This document shows positions 18,810 to 27,735 of a DNA stretch of 64,000 nucleotides, piece after piece. Below the pieces are notes generated by a model. The model did no database searches. It worked only from the letters and a program-made list of their open reading frames with translations, and was not told where the DNA came from. Numbering within the stretch: the stretch's first letter is position 1; the number at the start of each line of letters is the position of its first letter. Origin of the DNA: Polyangiaceae bacterium. GTDB lineage: Bacteria; Myxococcota_A; Polyangia; Polyangiales; Polyangiaceae. The translations under genes were made by a program, and so were the position numbers. Where the stretch lies: positions 1 to 64,000 of the forward strand of contig JABSRN010000007.1 in assembly GCA_013214025.1 (NCBI GenBank), in the 5' to 3' direction.

Positions 18810-19220
18810 CTACTCCCCAGTCAAGTGCACGACGATCTGTCGCTGGTGCATTCGGTCCCGGTGCTCCCACAAGTAAATCGCCTGCCAAGTGCCGAGAGCC
18901 AGAGCGCCGTCGAGGATCGGTATCGTTTCGGACGTCGACGTCAGCACACTGCGAACGTGTGCGGGCATATCGTCGGGGCCCTCGTCATCGTGCTCCCAAC
19001 CCCGATCCCGGGGCACGATGCTTTTCATGAATCGCTCCAGATCACGCAACACCGCGGGGTCCGCGTTCTCTTGGATGGTCAGGCTCGCCGAACTATGTTG
19101 AACGAAGAGCGTGCACAGCCCGGAAGCGAAACCGGATTCGCTGACGAGTTTGTCGACGTCACGGGTGATGTCCACAAAGCCGCAGCCCGATGTCTCGACT
19201 GAGAGAACCCGCTGGAACAC
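18810..19220 (-). CDS. YjbQ family protein (UPF0047; secondary thiamine-phosphate synthase type)
   Basis: 136 residues, the normal family length. The hallmark LFVQHSSASLTIQENADP and the later ending GTWQAIYLWEHRD and RQIVVHLTG match YjbQ proteins. In this family the conserved His and Asn line a pocket; E. coli YjbQ has weak thiamine-phosphate synthase activity, but the physiological role is not settled. The gene begins 6 nt after a lipoprotein gene ends and is followed by miaE after 44 nt. Confidence 0.92.
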   Translation of the reverse strand: MFQRVLSVETSGCGFVDITRDVDKLVSESGFASGLCTLFVQHSSASLTIQENADPAVLRDLERFMKSIVPRDRGWEHDDEGPDDMPAHVRSVLTSTSETIPILDGALALGTWQAIYLWEHRDRMHQRQIVVHLTGE

Positions 19221-19226
19221 GCCCCG

Positions 19227-20342
19227 TCATTCCCGACGGTTGGCGCTAAGACCGGCGGTGGATCCGACGCACACGCCCACATCGGTAAAATCTCCGATGC
19301 GCTGACACTGGCCGGTCCCGCACACTAGGGACTCGGTGTCCTTCGTGTCGCACAGTCGCAAACAGACGTCACTGGACTGGCTGCACAGATAACCTGCCGC
19401 GCAGGGGCAGGACTCGCCCTCTTGTCCCGGACCCGGCGGTACGCAGGCCGTCACCCCAGCATTGACGATGCTGCACACGGTCCCTTCAGTGCAGGTGCAC
19501 TGTTCGCCGACGGGGCAGGGATAGGGCTCAGCCAAGTTGCAAGCTTCGGCGACTACACATACCGGGATCTTGTGCTCTGGCGTGCCCCGCAACACGGCCT
19601 CCCCGCAGTAGCTGCCTTCCCCGCAAACGTCTGGCCCTTCACAACAGGTGGGCAGACATTTTCCAACGCTGTCCGGTCCTTGCCCTGCCATGTCGACACA
19701 CGCCAGGCCCGCCGCGCACTCCGCCCCGGAGACACAAGGCTCGCCGACTTCGAAACGCCCGGCGATCTGGCAGCTCGCTTGGGCGGTGCCCTCACGCACC
19801 GTCAACTGACACGACTGGCTCGCGTAGTGAGGAGCGCCAGCGTCAGTGCGGCCGCTTCCCACTGGGACGCCAGCCTCGGTTGACACGGATACGTCTGCGA
19901 CACCCGCATCAACGGCTCCCGTGTCGTTGACATCGCTCGCATCGCGCTCGCCGGCGTCCGTAGCCGCGTCCGTAGCCGCGTCCAACAGAGCGCCGCTATC
20001 GCTCACCGGTTTGTAGCCACCAGCGCCGTCATAGTCGTAGATATCGAGAACGCCCCCGTCCACCCGACGGTCCTCGCAAGCGAAGATGTCATCGAGAGAA
20101 CAACCGGCAATCGGGCCGCCGCAAGCCAGCGGCAACTTGGGTACCTCGGCGATAGCTTCCGCCTCCCGGGACAAGGGATTCATCGAGTCGGTTGAGTTGT
20201 AACTTCCCGAGTCGTTGGTGCCACACTGATCAGGGCCACACTGGCCCGCGCCCACTTCGACTCCGGATTCCGCGCACGCCCCCGCACCGGCTAGCGCCAT
20301 CAGCGCCGCCCAAGGGAAAGTACGTGAAAATCGGTTACGCAA
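19227..20342 (-). CDS. Cys-rich exported protein, probable lipoprotein
   Basis: 371 residues. Signal sequence TFPWAALMALAGAG runs to Ala-Cys (residues 22-23), a weak lipobox. A low-complexity Asp/Ala/Gly/Val linker (about 115-165) follows, then a C-terminal region with about 30 Cys in disulfide-rich units such as GEPCVSGAECAAGLACV and GESCPCAAGYLCSQ. This is the common myxobacterial pattern of surface lipoproteins with EGF-like or Dickkopf-like cysteine repeats. No enzyme motif is seen. It heads a minus-strand run with yjbQ, but the functions do not look related. Confidence 0.75.
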   Translation of the reverse strand: MRNRFSRTFPWAALMALAGAGACAESGVEVGAGQCGPDQCGTNDSGSYNSTDSMNPLSREAEAIAEVPKLPLACGGPIAGCSLDDIFACEDRRVDGGVLDIYDYDGAGGYKPVSDSGALLDAATDAATDAGERDASDVNDTGAVDAGVADVSVSTEAGVPVGSGRTDAGAPHYASQSCQLTVREGTAQASCQIAGRFEVGEPCVSGAECAAGLACVDMAGQGPDSVGKCLPTCCEGPDVCGEGSYCGEAVLRGTPEHKIPVCVVAEACNLAEPYPCPVGEQCTCTEGTVCSIVNAGVTACVPPGPGQEGESCPCAAGYLCSQSSDVCLRLCDTKDTESLVCGTGQCQRIGDFTDVGVCVGSTAGLSANRRE

Positions 20343-20619
20343 TGAAGCGCCTCAAGAAAGCCGGCAAAGCCGACGGGAATCGGCGGTTAAGAAAAGACGC
20401 CCGAGAGCCCCGAAGGACCTAGGAAATCGCCATGTACCTTAGCATCCCCCGGCCGAGAGCACGAAGATGGGGCACGCCAACCCAGGTTCGCCCCACACCC
20501 GGGTGATTCTGTGGTCAGCGAAAGCATTCGAGATCGCGCAATTCCCCGGATGTTTCCAGGTGTTTTGGCAATATTGGTCCGTCCCAGCAGTGCCCCAGCG
20601 AACGCTCTGCGGATGTGGG

Positions 20620-22695
20620 TTATTTGAGGGTGATGTTCCGCACAACGTAGTTGTTGGCCTGATCGTAGGCTCGAATCGCCAACATGACGCGCCCCTGAGG
20701 CGCCAAAGCGGCCACGTCCGCGTCTAGCTCCTCGCGCTGCTGATCAAAGACGCCGTCGCGGGGGTAGTACGGATACCACTCGTCTGTCCCCGCCACGGAG
20801 ATTTCGAAGCGGGCGATAGGTCCAACGCCATCGGTCGCGGTCGCCCTCACAATTCGTCCAGTGACGCGCAACTGAGACAGGGACGGCGCGGTGTTGTCCA
20901 CCAACACAACGTCGCTCTCTAGTTCATGTTTCTTCACCCGCTTCGGCGGGTTCGCCAGCTCATCGCTAGCCGCCACGCGTACCCGGTAGCGGCCCTCGGG
21001 CAAGCCGGAGGTATCCCAGCTAAAACTCTTCTTCGTCAGCTTCTTGCGAGGGGCGAGCATCTCGTACCAATGGGTGGTCCCTACCAGCCGGTACTGCAAT
21101 CGGTAGCGTAGCTCGTCGTCGTCGGGGTTCTCCACCATCCACTTGAGGCTGAGCTTCGTCTCCGCCTTATCCGTGATGGGGCCCCCGCTGGCCTTGATGC
21201 CATCGCCGCGCTCGCCGGCGGAGCTCGTGGTGATGCTGGTCACCAGGGCCCTGAGGTTATCTGTAACGAAGGGGATCGTGACCTCGCTGAGCACGGCTTT
21301 GGGGTCCCGCGCGAAGCGAGCCCGAACCTGAACGTAGCGGGCAGCCGGACTCTTGATCAATCCCGCAGCCGCCAACCCCGGGCTCCAAGCACTCCAGGTA
21401 TCGTCCGGCTCTTTGCTATTCCCAGAGCGAGTAGACAGGTCCAACTTACCTTGAGCCTCCCAGCTCAATCGGCCAAAATGCGCACGGAGGCCTGCGTCCA
21501 AAACCTTGCTCGTCCACACCGCGTCGGCCCCGCCCACGCTTCGGACCGGATGCAGCACCGCCGGATCGCTCGAAGCTACGTAGTGGGTCTTGCCACGCAT
21601 AAGTAGCGCGCCAATTTGTCGCTCTTCGGTGTCCGCCAGCAACACGGAATTGTGGCCGGCGTCCACGGTGTAGACACGACCTTCCACCCCTGTGCCGATA
21701 TAGGGGAGCCCGTCGGCGCCCAGCTCGAGGGCCGTAAAGTGTTCGCTATTGTCTTTGTACAGTTCCTCCGGGGTCCCATCGGAACTGAAGCGCAGCAAAA
21801 TCCCTTTGCCCTTGCCCTTGGAACCCGATTTCACGGGAGCCGCACTCCCGCTACCGGCTTTTCGAGTCGGCGCACGACGGCTGGACTTGATTGCGTTGGC
21901 GATGGCGAAAACATCGCCGTTCTTGGCAATGCGAATCGCGCGCACTTCTGTACGGCCGAAATCGTGCAATACGCCGGCCCGGCCGGGGCCCGTGATCTTG
22001 TATAGTTTCGCGGTGTCGCTCGCCCCGGCGTACACCTCGGTCGTGCTCGCCACCGCGACGCTCATCAGGTGTTCTTCCTCGGCATCGAAGTGAACCTGGG
22101 CGCGGCCCGTTGCATCCACACGGTACAATTTACCCTGGGGTCCGGTCGCCGCGAATACGCTGCGGCTCGCCTTGTCGTAGGCGACATCCCAGATGTGCTC
22201 GGTGTCCGGCAGCTTGACCAGCTGAGTCAGTTTGCCCTTGTGCCATTTGTAGAGCTCGCCATCGGGCAGGGTGCCCATCACGACCGCGCCGTCCCACGCT
22301 TCCACCATCGAGGTGATCACCAAAGAGCCCGTCTCTGACAACACCTTGGATTTCGCACCGCGAACTTCGACCAGTTTGCCCTCGTTGCCCGTGCCGAGCA
22401 GGACCGAACCATCCGGGCGCGCCAAGGCACTCCACACGGTTGTGCCGTCCGTCACAGTAACGGCGCCCAGACTGAAGCCTGCGCGAACACGGCCGGCGGA
22501 ATCCACCGCCACGCCCTTCAGATCGCCACCCTTAAAGTCTTTGGCCCGCGTCAGTTCGATGCGGCGGGTACCCACAGCTACCGCGTCGGTGACGGCGGTG
22601 ATGCCGCTAACCAACACCGCGGCCAGCATCACGAAACGGACGGGACGGAGCCCGGCTGGGATTCGCACTCGGCTCTTGCTCATTCGAATATTCAT
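20620..22695 (-). CDS. Exported beta-propeller protein with C-terminal Ig-like domains
   Basis: 691 residues; start at 22695 or the nearby ATG 22683. A signal sequence (VRFVMLAAVLVSGITAVTDAVA) precedes repeated blades such as LPDGELYKWHKGKL, TGPQGKLYRVDATG and ASDTAKLYKITGPG over residues 70-400, typical of an NHL/YncE-like propeller. A Lys/Gly/Ser-rich insert (RRAPTRKAGSGSAAPVK) interrupts the propeller. The C-terminal 250 residues look like fibronectin/Ig-type beta sandwiches (GLPEGRYRVRVAASD). It starts 34 nt after the S55-peptidase gene, so they are probably one operon and may act together outside the cytoplasmic membrane. Confidence 0.75.
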   Translation of the reverse strand: MNIRMSKSRVRIPAGLRPVRFVMLAAVLVSGITAVTDAVAVGTRRIELTRAKDFKGGDLKGVAVDSAGRVRAGFSLGAVTVTDGTTVWSALARPDGSVLLGTGNEGKLVEVRGAKSKVLSETGSLVITSMVEAWDGAVVMGTLPDGELYKWHKGKLTQLVKLPDTEHIWDVAYDKASRSVFAATGPQGKLYRVDATGRAQVHFDAEEEHLMSVAVASTTEVYAGASDTAKLYKITGPGRAGVLHDFGRTEVRAIRIAKNGDVFAIANAIKSSRRAPTRKAGSGSAAPVKSGSKGKGKGILLRFSSDGTPEELYKDNSEHFTALELGADGLPYIGTGVEGRVYTVDAGHNSVLLADTEERQIGALLMRGKTHYVASSDPAVLHPVRSVGGADAVWTSKVLDAGLRAHFGRLSWEAQGKLDLSTRSGNSKEPDDTWSAWSPGLAAAGLIKSPAARYVQVRARFARDPKAVLSEVTIPFVTDNLRALVTSITTSSAGERGDGIKASGGPITDKAETKLSLKWMVENPDDDELRYRLQYRLVGTTHWYEMLAPRKKLTKKSFSWDTSGLPEGRYRVRVAASDELANPPKRVKKHELESDVVLVDNTAPSLSQLRVTGRIVRATATDGVGPIARFEISVAGTDEWYPYYPRDGVFDQQREELDADVAALAPQGRVMLAIRAYDQANNYVVRNITLK

Positions 22696-22729
22696 TTCTT
22701 CCGGACTCGCTTCTGTTTCGGGCCGTTCA

Positions 22730-24598
22730 CTATCGCAGGATCGAGTTGACTCGGATCGAAGCGGTATCTTTGCCGATGACGAACTTCGACATCGGAATTA
22801 CGTGGTGCACCTGGCTGTTGTAGGGCTCGGGGGCAATGGTGGTGGAGCTGGGCTGCAGAGCGTCCAGGGCACCGGGCGGCAATCGACTGGCAACACGCCC
22901 ACGGAAACTGACTCCGGTTCCGGCCGAATAAGAGACGACCACGCTCTGGGGCGGATAGATGGGATTTTCCAGGTTCGCTATCAATTCGCTGAGACTATCG
23001 GGAGCCGCACGCGGTCGCTGCACGGTGTAGCCGGGGGCGATGCTCAGACTCAGCTTTCGGCCGCTGAGGTGTCGCGGAATCGGGATCGCCACCACCTGGT
23101 GACTGGCGTCGCCAGAAAACTGCAGGAAGCTAAGCCGGAGCCGGGCCTTGCCGCCCTCGTCGACGACCTTCTCCAGCGCCGTGACGCCGCGCAGTCGCAG
23201 GATGTCCCGGGAGTACTTCAGATTGATCTCGGTTTGGATGCTCTCGATAAAGATCGGCTTCCAGGGATTGTTCAGCAGGGCGCCCACTGCGCGCACCACG
23301 TTGGTGCTGGAAAACTCCCGGGGATCTGGGGTGCCGCCAACGGACACGCCGAAATCTTCCAATTCGATCTGTCCAAGACCGCGGATCTTGATCACGCTCT
23401 TGGCCTGCCAACTCACGTCCTGCCGATCGGCGGCGGTCGCCTGCACTGAGTTGCCCAAGGTCACCGCCACGAAGGTCGGAGTCATGAACTTTTCGTGGCA
23501 CAGCTCGAAGTTCCACTCGGTCTTAGGAGCGCCCGGAGCACCGTTGATCTTGACCCTCATCGGGACGGTGGGAGCCGTGATGCTTTGATCCACCACGATG
23601 CTTGCCTGCCGGTCGTTGACCAGCGATCCCACGGTGCGAGCGGGCATGCCCAACTTAAACGAGCGGTACTGACTGGCCAGGAACCAAACCACGCGGCCAA
23701 TCGCAGCGGGCAACGCCGTGACGCCCGCGTTCATCATCGGGTGACCAAAGGCGGACACCTTGTTGCCTTCTACCCGAGTCACGGTGCCCAGCCCCATCGC
23801 GCTCATATCGCCGCGCACCATCTGGATGCCGACCGCGCCGCCATCGACGTAGGCGGTGGGCGCATTGGGATCGGTTCCCCCGCCGCCGCCGGCCTGCAGG
23901 GGATCCATGCCAAAGGGACTGAGTAAATCACTCACCAAGGCCATGCCTCCGGCGCCGATGCCACCCATCAACAAGGGGGTGCTAACCGGTCGCAGCGGCA
24001 TACCTGCGTGCTGGGTTGGGGTGGGTTGTGATTTTGCCAGCTGGCTGGCGTGCTGCTTTAGATCGTAATCATCAAGCCGTCCGGTATAGCGATTCTTCTG
24101 CGACTGCGTCGCCACCGGTTTTGCCTTCATGCCCTTCGGGATGAAGCGCAGCGGGAATCCGTTGATCCAATTGGGCAAGGGGCGCTCCAAATCGTGAATC
24201 ATGTTCTTGATGGGGGTGACTCCTGCCACCGGCTCCGAACCGAAGGTCCAGCCGTAGGCGTAAGCCCCCGCCATCTTACCGTTGAAGAAGATCGGGCTGC
24301 CGCTCATGCCTGCCACTACCTTCACTATCTCCAATCGCGGATGTGTCGTCTTCACCAGGATCAAATCCTGCCCGGGTCGGAAATTCTTCAGAATGTCGAT
24401 GACTTCCACATCGAACTTTTCCGGGGTCGTGCCCTCGAACACGGTCAGGCCGTAGCCCTTCATCCCGCGCTTGATCTCTTCGACACCAATGGTGTCTTTA
24501 CGCAGACCAGAACCCGCCCAAGTTTCGTCCACGGTCAGAGCCAGGGAGCCACAGAAACCCGCGAGGGCCGCACACACAATTAGAGAGCTAGGACGCAC
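22730..24598 (-). CDS. SpoIVB-type S55 peptidase-domain protein, exported
   Basis: 622 residues with signal peptide SLIVCAALAGFCGSLALT. Residues 30-160 match the S55 domain: EEIKRGMKGYGLTVFEGT, then VAGMSGSPIFFNGKMAGAYA with the nucleophile Ser of GMSGSP, then PVAGVTPI. The middle has a Gly-rich insert (GAGGMALVSDLLSPFG), and SAFGHPMMNAGV is a second region typical of this family. In Bacillus the domain cleaves SpoIVFA during sporulation, but S55-domain proteins are frequent in myxobacteria and other non-endospore formers with unknown targets. The downstream beta-propeller partner suggests an envelope role. Confidence 0.85.
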   Translation of the reverse strand: MRPSSLIVCAALAGFCGSLALTVDETWAGSGLRKDTIGVEEIKRGMKGYGLTVFEGTTPEKFDVEVIDILKNFRPGQDLILVKTTHPRLEIVKVVAGMSGSPIFFNGKMAGAYAYGWTFGSEPVAGVTPIKNMIHDLERPLPNWINGFPLRFIPKGMKAKPVATQSQKNRYTGRLDDYDLKQHASQLAKSQPTPTQHAGMPLRPVSTPLLMGGIGAGGMALVSDLLSPFGMDPLQAGGGGGTDPNAPTAYVDGGAVGIQMVRGDMSAMGLGTVTRVEGNKVSAFGHPMMNAGVTALPAAIGRVVWFLASQYRSFKLGMPARTVGSLVNDRQASIVVDQSITAPTVPMRVKINGAPGAPKTEWNFELCHEKFMTPTFVAVTLGNSVQATAADRQDVSWQAKSVIKIRGLGQIELEDFGVSVGGTPDPREFSSTNVVRAVGALLNNPWKPIFIESIQTEINLKYSRDILRLRGVTALEKVVDEGGKARLRLSFLQFSGDASHQVVAIPIPRHLSGRKLSLSIAPGYTVQRPRAAPDSLSELIANLENPIYPPQSVVVSYSAGTGVSFRGRVASRLPPGALDALQPSSTTIAPEPYNSQVHHVIPMSKFVIGKDTASIRVNSILR

Positions 24599-25015
24599 GA
24601 TTTGCCGAGTCTAACACTGGCGGGCAGCTTGCCCAGCCGCCCGGAGTATCTGAGGTTTCGCTAACCACGTGGTCAACGCCCGAGGTCAATGCCCAACCGC
24701 CGTCATCTATTCCCCATTCCAGCCCGGCCCGACACAAAAGCTCGACTTTTTCAGCCTCCAGTCCACGCCTCGAGAAAAATCCACCAGAGAGCCGGCGTCC
24801 GTTCCGTGGGCCGGTCGCCTGCTCGCGCTGCCAGATTCCGGCGGCGCCAACCTAGCCCCCCGCCCCAACAGAGCCCACGGCCCTGACCCCCTGCCGCCAC
24901 TTCGGTTTCGATTGATCCGCCCTGAGCGGCTCGGACTCGCGGGTGGTTTTCTGACCGGGCGACATCGAGCGCACTCCGTCAGTCCGCCCAGGACCCAGTA
25001 TGCTGCTCGCGCGCC
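24599..25015. other. Intergenic stretch, no gene seen
   Basis: About 417 bp between the start of the S55 gene (minus) and a small membrane protein gene (plus). Both promoters must be here. The sequence is Pro/Arg-coding in most frames with no motif, no tRNA and no strong inverted repeat. Confidence 0.4.
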
Positions 25016-25261
25016 ATGTGGACCCTAGCCCAGCTCTCGTTGTCCTTCGGCTGTCTACTCACCGCCCACCTGATGATCGTTGCAGGCCTCGCCACCCGCC
25101 TACCCCGTTGGCGCGCTCTAGCGATCCTAGTTCCACCGGGCTGCCTGCTCGCGCCCTATTGGGCACACAAGAGCGGCATGCGTTTACGCTGCTACGCCTG
25201 GTTGCTCGGCTGTATGGTCTACGGAGTGTGTCTCGGTATCGCCACTTGGAGCAGTCCCTAG
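25016..25261 (+). CDS. Small membrane protein
   Basis: 81 residues with three hydrophobic segments: LSLSFGCLLTAHLMIVAGL, RALAILVPPGCLLAPYWAH and YAWLLGCMVYGVCLGIAT, separated by short Arg-rich loops (RLPRW, KSGMRLR). Positive-inside spacing and the Pro-Tyr-Trp segment support a real inner-membrane protein. No catalytic motif is present and the function is unknown. It is convergent with the lipoprotein gene at 25309-26163. Confidence 0.6.
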   Translation: MWTLAQLSLSFGCLLTAHLMIVAGLATRLPRWRALAILVPPGCLLAPYWAHKSGMRLRCYAWLLGCMVYGVCLGIATWSSP

Positions 25262-25308
25262 GCTTCAGTAATCCGAATTCTGTTTGCCGGTCCGGCGTCA
25301 AAACGAAA

Positions 25309-26163
25309 CTAGCGACCCGCCAGCGACTCCCGACGATACGGCGCTTCTTTCGTCCGGGGATGAATGCGCGGTGCCACATCAACCAACCAGCGCTCCACTA
25401 CATCGCGAGCGAGCTCCGGGTTGTCCCGCCACAGCACCACCACGGAAAAGATCAGACACGCTCCCGGGTACGCCGGGTAACCGACCCAGGCTGCCGTAAA
25501 GTGCTCCGACGTGAATCCGATGTTGACAAAACCGTCCACGGTCTTGGCGTCCAGCCGCTGACCGCGCCAAGTCACCTGACGTTCTTTCATCGGCTCCAGC
25601 CGGATCTGGTAGCGCCGCACATTGGGGCGCGCCCATTTCTCTGCCAGGCGCATGCATTTCTGACTCGTGGGGTGCTCAATGCCCGGTGTCTTGTTCACGA
25701 AGGCAACGTTCAAAGCGTGGTAATCCTTGCCGTAGCGGAACCCCGTAAAGTGGTTGATCAGACGAAAGCGAACGCGGCGCCAATTCTTCCAATCCGCCAG
25801 CGGCACGATCAACTGGTTGTCCTTGTCCCGCTGAGATCCCACCGATTCCGTGAGCTGTCGATTGAGGGCCGCGGTATGAGGATCTATGGCGTCACCTCCC
25901 GGTGCGTCCTGGGTCACGCTCGTCGGTGTCGGCGGTCGGCCGTCTCGCACAACGGCTTTTGGTGCACCACAGCCCAGAACACTCAGCGCCACCGCCCCCA
26001 AGAGTGCTCGCCACCACGCTGACTTCGCCAGGCCGCGATGGGTCTCGACCGCTCGAAGCCCAGAACTGGATGCCGAACGCTGACGTACCTTGAAGCCGCC
26101 AAAAACACAGGGGGACAGGACAGACGGGCGAAAGGACACAGGGGGGGAACTCAAATAGGCCAC
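25309..26163 (-). CDS. Lipoprotein of unknown function
   Basis: 284 residues in the longest frame. A convincing lipoprotein signal lies well inside it: SAWWRALLGAVALSVLGC (Cys at about residue 65), so the true start is probably later than ATG 26163, perhaps a CTG or TTG codon near 26031. I found no ATG or GTG at the ideal place. The mature part has no recognised family; segments such as RVRFRLINHFTGFRYGKDYHA and VGYPAYPGACLIFSVVVLW look like a globular beta-rich domain. No partner gene is clear. Confidence 0.6.
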   Translation of the reverse strand: MAYLSSPPVSFRPSVLSPCVFGGFKVRQRSASSSGLRAVETHRGLAKSAWWRALLGAVALSVLGCGAPKAVVRDGRPPTPTSVTQDAPGGDAIDPHTAALNRQLTESVGSQRDKDNQLIVPLADWKNWRRVRFRLINHFTGFRYGKDYHALNVAFVNKTPGIEHPTSQKCMRLAEKWARPNVRRYQIRLEPMKERQVTWRGQRLDAKTVDGFVNIGFTSEHFTAAWVGYPAYPGACLIFSVVVLWRDNPELARDVVERWLVDVAPRIHPRTKEAPYRRESLAGR

Positions 26164-26285
26164 AACAGTCGACAGTCAAGATACGGCATCGGTCGTTCTA
26201 GGCTTCCCCGAGCCTGTCACCCGGGCGTTCGCACAGTCAGGAGCATCCGCTTCGAGCGGCCGTTCAGCACGACCGCCGCTGGCCA

Positions 26286-26346
26286 GCATTCGCCATTTCG
26301 ACGCAACTCCGACAATTTGTCGGAGTTGTGTCGAAATGGCGAATGC
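26286..26346. repeat. 61-nt near-perfect palindrome
   Basis: Arm 26286-26315 and arm 26317-26346 are reverse complements over 30 bases with one G/T mismatch (G at 26302, T at 26330, which still pair as G-U in RNA). One T at 26316 is the centre. The inner part is CCGACAATTTGTCGG and the outer part GCATTCGCCATTTCGAC. It could act as a bidirectional transcription stop, a protein-binding site, or be the relic of a small mobile element. Confidence 0.85.
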
Positions 26347-26381
26347 AAACTATGTCTTTACATTTCCATAGCTTACCACAG

Positions 26382-26416
26382 GGCCGAGCCCGGATCGATC
26401 CGAACTGGGCTCGGCC
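26382..26416. repeat. 10-bp hairpin with a palindromic loop
   Basis: GGCCGAGCCC (26382-26391) pairs with GGGCTCGGCC (26407-26416); the 15-nt loop contains the palindrome GGATCGATCC. It lies about 100 nt downstream of the DUF362 stop codon on that gene's strand and may end its transcript, though no T-run follows. Confidence 0.6.
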
Positions 26417-26452
26417 GCGGGCGCGGCGGAGCTGAGCACGGCAACTCACAAC

Positions 26453-26498
26453 AGCGTGACCAATGACAACGAGAGCGTGACCAATGACAACGAGAGCG
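26453..26498. repeat. Tandem repeat, 21-nt unit, about 2.2 copies
   Basis: Unit AGCGTGACCAATGACAACGAG occurs at 26453-26473 and 26474-26494 without mismatch, and the next four bases restart it. It lies directly behind the DUF362 stop codon. In the plus direction the unit keeps an open frame (SVTNDNE-type repeat), but no gene encloses it. Confidence 0.85.
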
Positions 26499-26516
26499 CG
26501 CTGAAGGGAATGCTCG

Positions 26517-27635
26517 CTAGAGCGCGACGTGCTGGAGGCGGATGCGATTGAGATCGGCGATGCCGATGCCCATGTCCGAGGCGATGTTCACATAGCTGGG
26601 CTCTCGACCGACTTTAGCGAGGGAGGGCAGGCCGTTACTTTTGCGCGCGGCCTCGATGACGTCGATGCCGATACGATCGAGGGCCACAGGATCCGTAGCG
26701 ACATAAACGGCACCGTGGGGCAAGCGACGATCGGGCAGCTTGTCCAAAGGGCCGCCGTCGTAAATGATCTTGAACGCGTCAGTGATGTGCAACCGCACGC
26801 GACTCTGCAACACCGGGTGGTTGTACAAGACGGGGATTTGCGGGCTGCACAGGTGCGCGTGATGTTTGTGCGGGTTCACGATCTGCCCGTGGGTCATGTT
26901 CTTGAGCGCACCGGTGAAGCCGCAAATCGAGTGATCCTTCATCATGGTCATGTCGATGATGGCGGTCGCGTCCGTCACCGCCGTGACAAACCGTGTCTTG
27001 ATGTTTTGGTAGATGGCCACCTCGGGCATCTTGGTTCGGAAGTTGCCGTGAAAACTCGTGACCACGCCGGCGGGCAAGTCATAACCGTCCACGCCAATTC
27101 GCGTGCCCTTGAGGAAATCCGGAAACTGTTCGAACAGGTGGATGTTGGGCGCCGGTACGCCGAGTGTTATCAACGCTTCGACCAGCGGCAAGATCAGCTC
27201 GAAGTTCACCGCCACCGTGTAGCCGTGCTGCCCGGCGATGCCGTTCACCTTGATCGCGACCTTATCGTCCTTGTGAATGAAGCGGCCGACTGCATCAACC
27301 ATGTTGGGCGCGCCGGTAAATTCCATGAGCGCGCGCTCGAGCATCATTTTTGCGACTTCGGCTTTGGGCCACAGCTCATTCTTTTGCATCAAAGACGCGT
27401 AGTCGTTGCCGCGAGTGATCTTGACGACCTTGCCGGGTACTCGAAACGGCACGAAACCTGCCGGAGGAGCCGCGTTCCATGCCGCCAGCGAGTCGCCGCT
27501 AGTCAACGTCGCAGTCGTTCCCGCCACCACGGCCAAGGAGCGAGCCAGCCAGCTACGCGAGCCCATCGCCGCCCCCAGCCCCAACGCGCCGGAGACAAAC
27601 TGCCGACGACCGACGGGCTGATGAAGACTGGACAT
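26517..27635 (-). CDS. DUF362 domain protein with twin-arginine signal
   Basis: 372 residues. The N-terminus has GRRQFVSGALGLGAAMG, a Tat-like twin-Arg motif and hydrophobic stretch, so the folded protein is probably exported, perhaps with a bound cofactor. The DUF362 body shows DDKVAIKVNGIAGQHG, MTMMKDHSICGFTGALKNM, GQIVNPHKHHAH and VATDPVALDRIGIDVIE. The C-terminal Cys-rich ferredoxin domain found in some DUF362 proteins is absent. Function unknown. It is transcribed divergently from the FAD-SelD fusion gene, sharing a ~100-nt promoter region. Confidence 0.88.
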   Translation of the reverse strand: MSSLHQPVGRRQFVSGALGLGAAMGSRSWLARSLAVVAGTTATLTSGDSLAAWNAAPPAGFVPFRVPGKVVKITRGNDYASLMQKNELWPKAEVAKMMLERALMEFTGAPNMVDAVGRFIHKDDKVAIKVNGIAGQHGYTVAVNFELILPLVEALITLGVPAPNIHLFEQFPDFLKGTRIGVDGYDLPAGVVTSFHGNFRTKMPEVAIYQNIKTRFVTAVTDATAIIDMTMMKDHSICGFTGALKNMTHGQIVNPHKHHAHLCSPQIPVLYNHPVLQSRVRLHITDAFKIIYDGGPLDKLPDRRLPHGAVYVATDPVALDRIGIDVIEAARKSNGLPSLAKVGREPSYVNIASDMGIGIADLNRIRLQHVAL

Positions 27636-27735
27636 GCGGGGATGATACTCGAAGCTGGGCTTGATTATCCAAGGCTTTGCGGCCCGGGAACGTCGTGGCA
27701 GGGTCGCTCGCCCACCGATTTACGGCCTTCTGCCC

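Larger units (their letters stand above)
26164..26516. other. Gene-free stretch holding a long palindrome, a hairpin and a tandem repeat
   Basis: This 353-bp gap separates two minus-strand genes. It contains the 61-nt palindrome at 26286-26346, a 10-bp hairpin at 26382-26416 and a 21-nt tandem repeat at 26453-26498, annotated separately. The stretch after the palindrome (26347-26375) is AT-richer than its surroundings. No coding frame with protein-like composition is present. Confidence 0.6.

Noticed and set aside
22271-23449. 392-codon open frame on the plus strand
   Set aside because: It is antisense to the S55 peptidase gene and its start and composition are those of a GC-rich shadow frame; the minus-strand protein has clear motifs.
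26453-26498. Beginning of a CRISPR array
   Set aside because: Only 2.2 copies, directly adjacent without spacers, and no cas genes.
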